The position numbers were made by a program, and so were the translations under genes. Below are positions 1-8,422 of a DNA stretch of 64,000 nucleotides, piece by piece. Position 1 is the first letter of the stretch. Every line of letters starts with the position of its first letter. The stretch is from Pseudomonas moraviensis (GTDB lineage Bacteria > Pseudomonadota > Gammaproteobacteria > Pseudomonadales > Pseudomonadaceae). The notes below the pieces were generated by a model that worked only from the letters and a program-made list of their open reading frames with translations, was not told the DNA's origin and made no database searches. The stretch lies in the NCBI RefSeq assembly GCF_900105805.1, contig NZ_LT629788.1:3410001-3474000 (forward strand), given 5' to 3'.

Positions 1-787
1 CGACATCGCTTTCGCCCTCGGCGTATTGGCGCTGCTCGGCAAGCGCGTGCCGGTCTCGCTGAAATTGTTCCTGATGACCCTGGCAATCATCGATGACCTC
101 GGCGCCATCGTCATCATCGCGATTTTCTACTCTGGCGAACTGTCGACCCTTTCGCTGGGCCTGGCGGCGGCCTGCATTGCCGCGCTGGTGGCGATGAACC
201 GGCTCGGCGTGGTCAAGCTCGGGCCGTACATGATCATCGGCCTGATCCTCTGGGTCTGCGTGCTCAAGAGCGGTGTCCACGCCACATTGGCCGGTGTGAC
301 CCTGGCTTTCTGCATCCCATTGCGGACGAAAAATGCCGAGCCGTCGCCACTGCTGACCCTCGAACACGCGCTGCACCCGTGGGTCGCCTACGGCATCCTG
401 CCGCTGTTCGCTTTCGCCAACGCCGGCCTGTCGCTGAGCGGCGTCACCGTCGAAAGCTTCACCCACGACGTACCGATGGGCATCGCCATCGGCCTGCTGC
501 TGGGCAAGACCATCGGCGTGTTCGGCCTGACCTGGCTGGCGGTCAAGATCGGCATCGCCGCCCTGCCCCAAGGCGCCAACTGGGGCCAGGTCCTCGGCGT
601 CGCGATCCTCTGCGGCATCGGCTTCACCATGAGCCTGTTCGTCGGCTCGCTGGCCTTCGAACCGGGCGTGAGTGATTACGCAGGAATGGATCGGATGGGC
701 ATCCTCACCGGCTCGATTCTCGCGGCGCTGATTGGTTATGCGGTGACGGCGGCGGCGAGTCGTAGGGTCACGATACAAACTTCCTGA
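1..787 (+). CDS. nhaA: Na+/H+ antiporter NhaA, 3' part
   Basis: The reading frame is open from position 2, so the start lies before the window; about 261 C-terminal codons are present. NhaA is an inner-membrane antiporter that expels Na+ in exchange for protons. The adjacent Asp-Asp pair in AIIDDLGAI (nt 92-97) corresponds to the ion-binding aspartates of the family, and the C-terminal GIGFTMSLFVGSLAF segment is also typical. Several hydrophobic helices are evident. A hairpin follows the stop codon. Family assignment is firm; the N-terminal half cannot be judged. Confidence 0.95.
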   Translation, partial: DIAFALGVLALLGKRVPVSLKLFLMTLAIIDDLGAIVIIAIFYSGELSTLSLGLAAACIAALVAMNRLGVVKLGPYMIIGLILWVCVLKSGVHATLAGVTLAFCIPLRTKNAEPSPLLTLEHALHPWVAYGILPLFAFANAGLSLSGVTVESFTHDVPMGIAIGLLLGKTIGVFGLTWLAVKIGIAALPQGANWGQVLGVAILCGIGFTMSLFVGSLAFEPGVSDYAGMDRMGILTGSILAALIGYAVTAAASRRVTIQTS

Positions 788-809
788 GGTTTATTGCGGC
801 CAATGGCAT

Positions 810-832
810 AGCCCCTCACCAGACGAGGGGCT
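810..832 (+). terminator. Probable terminator after nhaA
   Basis: Inverted repeat AGCCCCTC / GAGGGGCT with a 7-nt loop lies 23 bp after the nhaA stop. It is followed by a mixed rather than pure T tract, so termination strength is uncertain. Confidence 0.55.
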
Positions 833-907
833 TGGCTCTAAGCCTTGCAAATGTGCTATATCTTGCGCATCAAACAGCCATCTACTCAGCACAGCTTGGA
901 GTCATTC

Positions 908-1177
908 ATGTCGCGCAAAGCCGAAAAACGCCCAATGACTGACGATCAGATTGCCGTTCAGGAGTCGCGAATTCCTGACATCGCTCTAAAGGCCTTCAGC
1001 AACGCCTACAAAATGGCACTTGCAAACGGCGCAGCGGTGCTTGTCGCTAAAGATGGTCAGCTGCTTGAAGTGACCGAGAAGACTTCCATCGTTTTGCGGT
1101 CGATTGGCGCCTACGGCAATCTGAAAAGCGGAACGCGTCTGCACATCAAAAAATCCTCAAAACAGGTTACTTCTTGA
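908..1177 (+). CDS. Small protein upstream of zeta-type kinase, possible antitoxin
   Basis: An 89-residue protein starting at an ATG with a TGGAG Shine-Dalgarno sequence six bases upstream; a longer in-frame start at 845 has no such signal. No signal peptide or membrane segment. It is basic at both ends and I do not recognise a named domain. Its last codon overlaps the first codon of the zeta-type kinase gene (TTGA overlap), so the two are translationally coupled. By position it could be the antitoxin of a toxin-antitoxin pair, but this is inference from context only. Confidence 0.75.
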   Translation: MSRKAEKRPMTDDQIAVQESRIPDIALKAFSNAYKMALANGAAVLVAKDGQLLEVTEKTSIVLRSIGAYGNLKSGTRLHIKKSSKQVTS

Positions 1178-1914
1178 GCACACCGAGAATACGGATATTC
1201 GCGGGACCGAACGGATCCGGGAAAAGCACATTCAATCGACTTGTCCCTGCGCATCTGCTGGGCAACTACATAAACCCTGACGACATCGAACGCTCAATTA
1301 AAGATACCGGGTATTTTGATTTCAGTTCTTATCGCATCGAAGCACACAAAGCCGAGCTGTTCGACTTCCTACGTGCTCACCCCCTTCTGAAAAAATCGCC
1401 TCATTCGCAGGCAAAGCTTGATGACCTCGCAATTGACGGAGTCCGGCTCAACTTTTCGAATACTGAAATCGACTCGTACGTGGCGTCAGCACTCTGCGAC
1501 TTCATCCGTAGATCGCTGATAAAAGAGCGCATCAGCTTTACTTTCGAAACCGTCATGTCCTCCGCAGACAAAGTCAGCCTTCTCGCTGAAGCGAATAAAT
1601 CCGGCTATAGGGTCTACGTCTATTACGTCGCAACAGCGGACCCGCAGATCAATATTGCGAGAGTTGCATACCGCGTTTCCCGAGGCGGGCATAACGTGCC
1701 TGCTGAAAAGATTGAGGCTCGATACTGGCGATCTCTAGAGCTTTTATCCGAAGCTATCCTGACCTCCAACCGAGCCTATATCTTCGATAACTCTGATGAA
1801 GGCAGTGAAGGTTTGACGCAGATAGCTGAAATTACGGATGGCGAACTGATAGAAATCAAATCAGACACCCAGCCACCGTGGTTCAAGCAGTTCGTGCTGG
1901 ATAAATTGCTTTAG
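1174..1914 (+). CDS. Zeta-toxin family P-loop kinase
   Basis: A 246-residue protein with an N-terminal Walker A motif GPNGSGKST (residues 12-20), an NPDDIE segment after it, and FETVMSS around residue 125, the pattern of the zeta/PezT-like family. Characterised zeta toxins phosphorylate UDP-N-acetylglucosamine and block wall synthesis; whether this member does is unknown. The start is a TTG whose bases overlap the stop of the preceding small gene. AT content is higher than in neighbouring housekeeping genes and an IS element lies 135 bp downstream, which suggests acquired DNA. Confidence 0.82.
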   Translation: MSTPRIRIFAGPNGSGKSTFNRLVPAHLLGNYINPDDIERSIKDTGYFDFSSYRIEAHKAELFDFLRAHPLLKKSPHSQAKLDDLAIDGVRLNFSNTEIDSYVASALCDFIRRSLIKERISFTFETVMSSADKVSLLAEANKSGYRVYVYYVATADPQINIARVAYRVSRGGHNVPAEKIEARYWRSLELLSEAILTSNRAYIFDNSDEGSEGLTQIAEITDGELIEIKSDTQPPWFKQFVLDKLL

Positions 1915-2116
1915 ATTGGTTCTAAAATCATTTTGCCGATTGGTTACGCTGAATGTGAATAACAGACAGCCCCCCGCTCTCCGTGATTACCTCGCCCACG
2001 TCGAACAATCCCCACGTATTTAGCGACTCGTCCTACAGCCGCGCTTTCCTGATCTGGCTTAATGATTCTGGACACCCCTAAAGGGCGGTAATCTACGCCC
2101 ATAGACGAGGTGTGAT

Positions 2117-2416
2117 TTGACCAGACGATATTTTTCGACAGATTTCAAACGGGATGCGGCTTGCCTGGTTTTGGATAAAGACTATTCGGTGAGTGAAGCC
2201 TGCGAAGCAATGGGCGTGGGCCCTACAGCTCTGCGTCGCTGGGTTGAGCAACTGCGTGCGGAGCGCAGCGGCAAGACGCCTGAGAAGTCCAAGGCCATGA
2301 CCGTTGACCAACAACGCATCCAGGAACTGGAAGCAACAATTCGACGGATTGAGCGCGAGAAGGAAATTTTAAAAAAGGCTACAGCTCTCTTGATGTCGGA
2401 TTCCCTCGATCGGTAA
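2117..2416 (+). CDS. IS3-family transposase OrfA
   Basis: A 99-residue protein with an N-terminal helix-turn-helix (residues about 8-45, including SEACEAMGVGPTALRRWV) that binds the IS ends, followed by a C-terminal coiled coil (QRIQELEATIRRIEREKEIL) used for oligomerisation. It starts at TTG, with a GACGAGG ribosome site six bases upstream. The coiled coil runs straight into an A-AAA-AAG slippery heptamer, where some ribosomes should shift to the OrfB frame. Ending at 2416 gives the unshifted product. Confidence 0.88.
   Translation: MTRRYFSTDFKRDAACLVLDKDYSVSEACEAMGVGPTALRRWVEQLRAERSGKTPEKSKAMTVDQQRIQELEATIRRIEREKEILKKATALLMSDSLDR
2371..2377 (+). promoter_or_regulatory. Programmed -1 frameshift site A-AAA-AAG
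   Basis: The heptamer A AAA AAG is in register with the OrfA codons (AAA at 2372-2374, AAG at 2375-2377). A -1 slip here joins OrfA residue 87 to the OrfB frame at 2377, giving a fusion of about 380 residues, the usual size of an IS3 OrfAB transposase. Confidence 0.8.
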
Positions 2417-3258
2417 GGCTGGTCGAGGAGTTAAGCGAGCAATATTCAAGATCCGAGTTGTGCGTTGTATTTGGAATCAACCGCAGCAGTTATTACGAGC
2501 GTCTGAAACAGCGGGCGAAAGTAGATGACGGGCGCAATCGCCTAAAGATCAAAGCTGCTGAATTACATGAGCAAAGTCGCGGCTCAATGGGCGCGCGCAG
2601 CCTGTCAAAGGCGCTATGTAACGAAAAAGAGTCGGTGGGTCGTTACATGGCTCGTAGCCTGATGCGCGAGCTCGGGTTGAAGAGTCAGCAACGGCGCAGG
2701 CATCGTTACAAACCCAGCGGTGCGGAGGCGCAATACGCCCCCAATCATTTGGAGCGTAAATTCAATGTCGAGATCCCCAATCGAGTGTGGTGTGGCGACG
2801 TGACTTACATTTGGGCCGGTACTTACTGGGTTTATCTGGCTGCTGTACTTGATCTGCATGCCCGGCGTATCGTCGGCTGGGCGATGTCCAGAAGCCCGGA
2901 TTCAGCTCTGACCTGTCGAGCGTTAAAGATGGCTTTCGAGTCGCGAGGACGCCCTGAAAACCTAATGTTCCATTCGGATCAGGGCTGTCATTACAGCAGT
3001 AAAGTATTTCGTGAAATGCTGGCGGACATGCGCATAAAACAAAGCATGAGTCGACGAGGAAACTGCTGGGATAACGCCCCGATGGAGCGTTTCTTTGGCA
3101 GTTTGAAATCTGAATGGATACCCAAGGCTGGCTACCGAAACGAAGATGAGGCTAGTACCGATGTGTTGCGCTACCTGACCCATTATTACAATCGGATCAG
3201 GCTGCACAGTCACAACGGATATCGGACTCCGGTAGCAATGGAAGCCTTGGCAGCATGA
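2377..3258 (+). CDS. IS3-family transposase OrfB (catalytic part, made by frameshift)
   Basis: Integrase-fold DDE transposase read in the -1 frame after the slippery site; the first internal start-like codon is near 2458. The catalytic triad is visible: Asp in WCGDVTYI, Asp in FHSDQGCHY, and Glu in NAPMERFFGSLKSEW. An HTH_21-type region (about residues 45-110) precedes the catalytic core and the C-terminus has HYYNRIRLHS, conserved in the family. No internal stop, so the enzyme appears intact. Confidence 0.88.
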   Translation, partial: GYSSLDVGFPRSVRLVEELSEQYSRSELCVVFGINRSSYYERLKQRAKVDDGRNRLKIKAAELHEQSRGSMGARSLSKALCNEKESVGRYMARSLMRELGLKSQQRRRHRYKPSGAEAQYAPNHLERKFNVEIPNRVWCGDVTYIWAGTYWVYLAAVLDLHARRIVGWAMSRSPDSALTCRALKMAFESRGRPENLMFHSDQGCHYSSKVFREMLADMRIKQSMSRRGNCWDNAPMERFFGSLKSEWIPKAGYRNEDEASTDVLRYLTHYYNRIRLHSHNGYRTPVAMEALAA

Positions 3259-3399
3259 GAAATGACCTAAACCCTATAACCGTGTCCAGTATCGTTTGAC
3301 CAGAACAAAGGGAGCAGATCGGGGAAATTTCGGAGCCTGAGTTCGCCTCAAAATTCAAAAGCCATCACAAAGGACTACCAGCCTGAGTGCACCTCGACA

Positions 3400-3473
3400 T
3401 CTCAGGTCGGCGTACCTCGAACAATCAACACGGTCAGTCCCCTCTCCCTCTGGGAGAGGGTTAGGGTGAGGGG
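3400..3473. repeat. Partial copy of the ~180 bp inverted-end repeat
   Basis: Only the right-hand part is present: a CTCAGGTCGGCGTA stretch, then the terminal hairpin CCCTCTCCCTCTGGGAGAGGG and TTAGGGTGAGGGG. Full copies occur elsewhere in the window (for example 11711-11887 and 54280-54484). Confidence 0.7.
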
Positions 3474-3517
3474 CAAAAGCCATCACGCCGAAAACACTGA
3501 CAAACCGCCAGCCAAAA

Positions 3518-5140
3518 TCAGGCACTCAACCGCGCCGTCACCTCATTCAACTGCCCCGACAACCCATGCAGATTCTGACTGGCACTTTCGGTGCGCTGCA
3601 CGTTGTCCAGATTGGTGCTGGCAATCGCGGTGATTTCAGTCAGGTTGCGCGAGATATCCTCGGCCACCGACGTCTGCTCTTCAGCCGCGGTGGCGATCTG
3701 ACGGTTCATGTCGCGAATGGCTTCCACGGCCAGGGTGATGCGCTCCAGCATCGCGCCAGCCTGGGTCACTTGCTCGACACTTTCGTCACTGCGCGCCTGT
3801 CCGCTCTCGATAGCCTGCGCGGCGTCGACAGCCCCAGTCTGCACGTTCTGAATGATCTGGTTGATCTCGATGATCGACTCCGCCGTGCGCTGGGCGAGGT
3901 TACGTACCTCGTCGGCCACCACCGCAAAACCGCGCCCGGCCTCGCCGGCCCGTGCCGCTTCGATGGCTGCGTTGAGCGCCAGCAGGTTGGTCTGCTCGGC
4001 GATGCCGCGAATCACCTCCAGCACCTTGCCGATACGACCGCTATCGGTTTCCAGACGACGGATCACCGTGGCGGTGTTGGCGATTTCGCCGCGCATCTGC
4101 GTGATGGAATGAATGGTGGTTTGCATGACCTTTTCGCCCTGCTGCGCCGACTGATCGGCATCGTCGGCAGCACGCGCGGCATCAGCGGCGTGGCGGGCGA
4201 CTTCCTGGGCGGTGGCGGACATTTCATTCATCGCCGTGGCCACCTGATCGGTGCGGTTGAATTGCTCGTTGGTGCCCCCGGCCATGGTCGTGGCAATGGC
4301 ATTGAGCTCGCCGCTGGCGCTGTCCAGATTGCTGGTGCTGCGCTGCAACCGAGTGAAGGTGTCGGCAAGGAAATCGCGCAGGGTGTTGGCGGCGGCGGCG
4401 AGGTTGCCCAGCTCATCGCGGCGCTCGCTGACTACACGTTCGGCCAACTGGCCACGGCTCAAGCGAGTGACGTAATCGATGAGGTTGCGGATCGGCTCGA
4501 TCAGGTTGCGGCTGACCAGCCACAGGCTCAGCAACCCGATCAGCAAGCCTGACCCGAGCATCACCAGAAGCCCCAGCCACACGGTGCGCTCAGCGCTGGC
4601 ACTGATCAGCGCCGATTGCTCGGTGCCCTGCTGGCGCAACTCGGCGACCAGCGCACTCATTTGCTCACTGGTGGCGCGGTCGACGCCTTTGACCGCTGCG
4701 TCGCCGGCGCTCGGCTCACCACCGGCTGCCACGTAGGCATCGCGGCCCTTCTGGTAGGCAGCACCCAACTGGCGATGCTCTTCGCGCAAACGTTCGATGC
4801 GTGATTTCAGATTTGTCTCGATGCCTTTCTGGCCGGCCAGTTCGCCGAGAATGTTCTGCACGTCGCGCTGACGCTCTTCGAACTGGCTCCAGTATTTCGC
4901 CAGATCCGCCGGTTGCTTGCCGCGCAACAGGACGTTTTTCCACTCTTGCACCTGCACCTTGAACTGCAGGTTGGCTTCATCGATCAGTTGCGAAGTGTGC
5001 AACGGGCCGGCGATCAACTGGCTGTAGCTTTGCACGCCGTTGGAGAGGAAGTGAAAGCAGGCCAGCGCGATCAACAGCATCGCCAGCAGACTGCCGCTCA
5101 GCAGGGCGAGAATTTGCGCTCTCAGGGATTTTTGCAGCAT
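3518..5140 (-). CDS. Methyl-accepting chemotaxis protein
   Basis: A 540-residue transmembrane chemoreceptor. TM1 is at about residues 9-32, a periplasmic helical sensor domain follows, TM2 is at about 185-206, then a HAMP domain and a long cytoplasmic helical bundle. The signalling hairpin tip has IRGIAEQTNLLALNAAIEA and AGRGFAVVADEVRNLAQRT, which contact CheA/CheW. The start chosen is the ATG of MLQKSL; the longer frame to 5218 adds 26 non-typical residues. The ligand cannot be named from sequence. It stands alone, with its own promoter region shared back-to-back with the ZntB-like gene. Confidence 0.93.
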   Translation of the reverse strand: MLQKSLRAQILALLSGSLLAMLLIALACFHFLSNGVQSYSQLIAGPLHTSQLIDEANLQFKVQVQEWKNVLLRGKQPADLAKYWSQFEERQRDVQNILGELAGQKGIETNLKSRIERLREEHRQLGAAYQKGRDAYVAAGGEPSAGDAAVKGVDRATSEQMSALVAELRQQGTEQSALISASAERTVWLGLLVMLGSGLLIGLLSLWLVSRNLIEPIRNLIDYVTRLSRGQLAERVVSERRDELGNLAAAANTLRDFLADTFTRLQRSTSNLDSASGELNAIATTMAGGTNEQFNRTDQVATAMNEMSATAQEVARHAADAARAADDADQSAQQGEKVMQTTIHSITQMRGEIANTATVIRRLETDSGRIGKVLEVIRGIAEQTNLLALNAAIEAARAGEAGRGFAVVADEVRNLAQRTAESIIEINQIIQNVQTGAVDAAQAIESGQARSDESVEQVTQAGAMLERITLAVEAIRDMNRQIATAAEEQTSVAEDISRNLTEITAIASTNLDNVQRTESASQNLHGLSGQLNEVTARLSA

Positions 5141-5325
5141 TGCAAGGTACTCGAAGCAGGGATGAGGCACGCCCGAGCGGACGTGAAAAATGGCCGGACT
5201 TCCCTGTCGTCGCACCATGGCCAGAAGCCAATGGCGCGCAAGCTAACTCACTTGGGATCGGCGCGCCAGAGCGCTTCTTGAGAATCTTCCGACAGTCGGT
5301 AACGCATTGATTTGACGTCATTTCA

Positions 5326-5343
5326 CTGTCACAAAACGGTCAT
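5326..5343 (+). promoter_or_regulatory. Possible Pho box (PhoB site)
   Basis: CTGTCAC-AAAA-CGGTCAT matches 12 of 14 conserved positions of the PhoB direct repeat (CTGTCAT, 4 bp, CTGTCAT). A weak -10-like GATGAT follows at the expected distance. It points towards the ZntB-like gene at 5417. The match is by eye only. Confidence 0.45.
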
Positions 5344-5416
5344 GTGAGCTTGCGATGATGCCGCTCAGGTGAACCTGAAAATCCTCTACCAGACACCCTC
5401 CTCCCAGCGAGCCGCC

Positions 5417-6439
5417 ATGAACCATAGCCTCGATATCAGCCATCGCGATTCGGATCTGTTTGGCCTGCTCTACGGCTTTCGCTTCCTGCCCGGTGAGCGC
5501 GGTCGGGAGATCGATTCGGCGACGGCGTTGCGCTGTTTGCAGGACGACAGCGACAGTGACCAATTCCTCTGGCTGCACCTGAACCTGGCCCATGCTGCGT
5601 GCGAGCGCTGGATGAAAAGTCATCTGCAATTGCCCGACGAATTTTTCGAGGCTTTGCACGAGGGTTCGCGTTCGACGCGCATCGAGCATGTCGACTCGGC
5701 GCTGCTGGCGGTGGTCAACGATGTGGTGTTCAACCTCAGCAGCATGGTCTCCTCGGACGTGTCGACGCTGTGGGTCTGCGTGCGCAGCAAATTGATCGTC
5801 AGCGCACGCCTGCAACCGCTGCACTCGGTGGATAAATTGCGCTCGTCGGTGAAGGCCGGCGAGTGCTTTCGTTCGCCCTCGGAATTGCTCGTGCACCTGC
5901 TGCGCGATCAGGGCGAAGTGCTGACGCAGATCGTGCGCAAGACCAGCCTGAGCGTCGATCTGGTCGAGGACCAATTGCTTTCCTCGCGCCTGTCGACCAA
6001 CCGCGCCGAGCTTGGCGCAAATCGCCGCGTGCTGGTGCGCCTGCAACGGCTGCTGGCACTGGAGCCGGGTTCGCTGCTGCGCCTGCTCAACCGCCCGCCG
6101 CCGTGGTTGCAGAAGGAGGACGTCAAGGAGTTGCGCAAATCCACCGAGGAGTTTGCGCTGATCATCAACGACCTCACCGCCCTCGGCGAGCGGATCAAAT
6201 TGCTGCAGGAGGAAATCGCCGCCAACCTCAACGAACAGAGCAACCGCACGCTGTTCACCCTGACCGTGGTGACGGTGCTGGCCCTGCCCATCAACATCAT
6301 TGCCGGTTTTTTCGGCATGAATGTCGGCGGTGTGCCGCTGTCGCAGGACCCGCACGGGTTTTGGGTGCTGGTTGCGCTGGTGGCGACGTTCACGGTGATC
6401 GCCGGGCGCTGGGCGTTTCGCAAGCGTGGGGATTATTGA
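5417..6439 (+). CDS. ZntB/CorA-family divalent cation transporter
   Basis: A 340-residue protein with a large N-terminal cytoplasmic domain, a long helix (about residues 215-275) and two C-terminal membrane helices. The loop between the helices has GMNVGG, the GMN signature of the CorA superfamily, in the GFFGMNVGGVP form usual for ZntB zinc transporters; transport of Zn2+ is therefore more likely than Mg2+ but is not proven. The ATG at 5417 was preferred to a GTG at 5369 because homologues begin close to the MNHSLD stretch; the ribosome site is weak. A possible Pho box lies upstream. Confidence 0.87.
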   Translation: MNHSLDISHRDSDLFGLLYGFRFLPGERGREIDSATALRCLQDDSDSDQFLWLHLNLAHAACERWMKSHLQLPDEFFEALHEGSRSTRIEHVDSALLAVVNDVVFNLSSMVSSDVSTLWVCVRSKLIVSARLQPLHSVDKLRSSVKAGECFRSPSELLVHLLRDQGEVLTQIVRKTSLSVDLVEDQLLSSRLSTNRAELGANRRVLVRLQRLLALEPGSLLRLLNRPPPWLQKEDVKELRKSTEEFALIINDLTALGERIKLLQEEIAANLNEQSNRTLFTLTVVTVLALPINIIAGFFGMNVGGVPLSQDPHGFWVLVALVATFTVIAGRWAFRKRGDY

Positions 6440-6468
6440 GCGCAAATCCCACACACAAGACAGTCGTC

Positions 6469-6561
6469 CCTGTGGGAGCGAGCCTGCTCGCGAAGTCGGT
6501 GTGTCAGATAAATCAATGTTGAATGACAGGGCGCTTTCGCGAGCAGGCTCGCTCCCACAGG
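6469..6561. repeat. REPIN (GTGGGAGCGAGCCTGCTCGCG type)
   Basis: Two inverted copies of a REP sequence (CCTGTGGGAGCGAGCCTGCT... and its complement) around a central spacer of about 35 bp. It lies between the ZntB-like gene and the phosphate permease. Confidence 0.88.
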
Positions 6562-6686
6562 TTTCTTCTTCAGCCTTCGGATCAGCGGCGGGCTTGAACA
6601 CCCAAACACTGACCTGACGCAGTCTCTCTGTAACATTCTGCAACGATCATGGGCGACATTCCTTCCCTCGCTCAGGATTGTCCGCC

Positions 6687-8300
6687 ATGGCCACGCCCTC
6701 ACTGACCGCCAGCCCTGCATCCGCCGCCAGTGGCAGACCGGCGCTCGACAAGAAAACCGGTCCGTTCACTTACGTCATCTTTTTCGCCGTGCTCGCCATG
6801 GGCATGCTGTTTACCGCCTACAGCCTGATGCACGACATGCACGAACTTGGCACGGTGGTCACCACCTGGACGCCGTTCCTACTGCTCGGCGTGGCGTTGT
6901 TGATTGCGCTGGGCTTTGAGTTCGTCAACGGTTTCCACGACACCGCCAACGCCGTGGCGACGGTGATCTATACCCACTCGCTGCCGCCGAATGTCGCGGT
7001 AGTCTGGTCGGGGTTCTTCAATTTCCTCGGGGTGCTGCTGTCGAGCGGTGCGGTGGCGTTCGGCATCATTGCGCTGTTGCCGGTGGAGCTGATTCTGCAG
7101 GTCGGCTCGTCCGCCGGGTTTGCGATGATCTTCGCCCTGTTGATCGCGGCGATTCTGTGGAACCTCGGCACCTGGTGGCTGGGCTTGCCGGCGTCGTCTT
7201 CGCACACCTTGATCGGCTCGATCATCGGCGTCGGCGTGGCGAATGCCTTGATGCACGGTCGCGACGGCACCAGCGGTGTCGACTGGGCGCAGGCGACCAA
7301 GATCGGCTATGCGCTGCTGCTGTCGCCGCTGGTGGGTTTCGGTTGTGCGGCGCTGTTGCTGCTGGCATTGCGCGCGTTCGTCAAGAACCGTGCGCTGTAC
7401 AAGGCGCCCGAAGGCAATACTCCACCGCCACTGTGGATTCGCGGTTTGCTCATCGCCACCTGCACCGGCGTGTCGTTCGCCCACGGCTCCAACGACGGTC
7501 AGAAAGGCATGGGCCTGATCATGCTGATTCTGGTCGGCACGCTGCCAATGGCCTACGCATTGAACCGGACCATGCCGGAAGAACAAGCGCTGCAATTCGC
7601 CGCCGTCGCCCAAGTCACTCAACAAGCGCTGGTGAAAAGTGCGCCGCTGCCAGCACCTGCCGATCCGCGCCCGGTCCTTTCGGATTACGTGCGCAGCAAG
7701 GAACCCACGCCGCAACTGATCCCCGCCCTCGCCGCCCTGACCGGGCATATCGGCGAGGAAGTCAAAGGCTACGGTTCGCTGGCAAAGGTCCCGGCCGAAG
7801 CCATGGGCAACGTGCGCAACGACATGTACCTGGCGAGCGAAAGCATTCGCCTGATGGACAAGAACAAGGTCGGCAACTTCGATGCCGACACCAGTAGCAA
7901 GCTGCAACTGTTCAAACAACAGATCGACAACGCCACGCGGTTCATTCCGCTGTGGGTGAAGATCGCCGTGGCGATTGCCCTAGGACTCGGCACCATGGTC
8001 GGCTGGAAGCGCATTGTCGTGACCGTCGGCTAGAAGATCGGCAAGACTCACCTGACCTACGCCCAGGGCGCCTCGGCGGAAACCGTGGCGATGCTGACCA
8101 TCGGCGCGGCGGACATGTTCGGTTTGCCGGTATCGACAACCCATGTGTTGTCCTCGGGCGTGGCCGGGACCATGGTTGCCAACGGCGCCGGGTTGCAGAT
8201 GCGCACGATCCGCAACTTGCTGATGGCCTGGGTGTTGACCCTGCCAGCGGCCATCCTGCTGTCGGGCAGCCTTTACTGGCTGTTCACCCAAATCTTCTGA
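6687..8300 (+). pseudogene. pit: PiT-family inorganic phosphate permease, interrupted by an amber codon
   Basis: Low-affinity phosphate/H+ symporter of the inner membrane. ATG at 6687 has AGGA nine bases upstream. The frame is uninterrupted for 448 codons, then hits TAG at 8031-8033, and continues open in the same frame for 88 more codons to TGA at 8298-8300. The full length of about 537 residues suits the Pseudomonas PiT proteins. The two internal signature repeats are GLPASSSHTLIG (intact half) and GLPVSTTHVLSS (after the stop). The truncated 448-residue product lacks the second signature and last membrane helices, so it is probably inactive unless read through. One base (GAG to TAG) would explain it; a sequencing error is the main alternative. 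Confidence 0.85.
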
Positions 8301-8314
8301 CCCAAACAGTTCCC

Positions 8315-8405
8315 CCTGTAGGAGTGAGCCTGCTCGCGATAGCGGTGTGTCAGTCAACATTGATTTATCTGACCCACCGCTATCGCGAGCAGGCTCACTC
8401 CTACA
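8315..8405. repeat. REPIN (GTAGGAGTGAGCCTGCTCGCG type)
   Basis: Inverted REP pair, CCTGTAGGAGTGAGCCTGCT and complement, spacer about 30 bp, between the phosphate permease and a convergent LysR gene. Confidence 0.88.
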
Positions 8406-8422
8406 AGGGTCTGCGTGATCAG

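Larger units (their letters stand above)
2050..3307 (+). mobile_element. IS3-family insertion sequence
   Basis: A 1258 bp element with OrfA and OrfB in overlapping frames. The ends are imperfect inverted repeats that match at 26 of 36 positions; the left end begins TGATCTGG and the right end reads TGTTCTGG on the other strand, giving the TG...CA termini usual for IS3 elements. Flanking triplets are TCC on the left and AAG on the right, so no target duplication is visible. Both open frames look intact, so the element may still be active. Confidence 0.88.

Noticed and set aside
2069..3288. IS ends at TGGACAC / GTGTCCA
   Set aside because: The inverted match continues 19 bp further out on both sides to TG...CA, so the element was extended to 2050-3307.
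3566..4552. Long plus-strand open frame of 328 codons
   Set aside because: Antisense to the chemoreceptor gene; GC-rich codon structure creates it. No domain and no ribosome site.
8031..8033. TAG as a recoded amino acid codon
   Set aside because: Pyrrolysine use is not known in Pseudomonas and no motif supports it; a nonsense mutation or read error is simpler.
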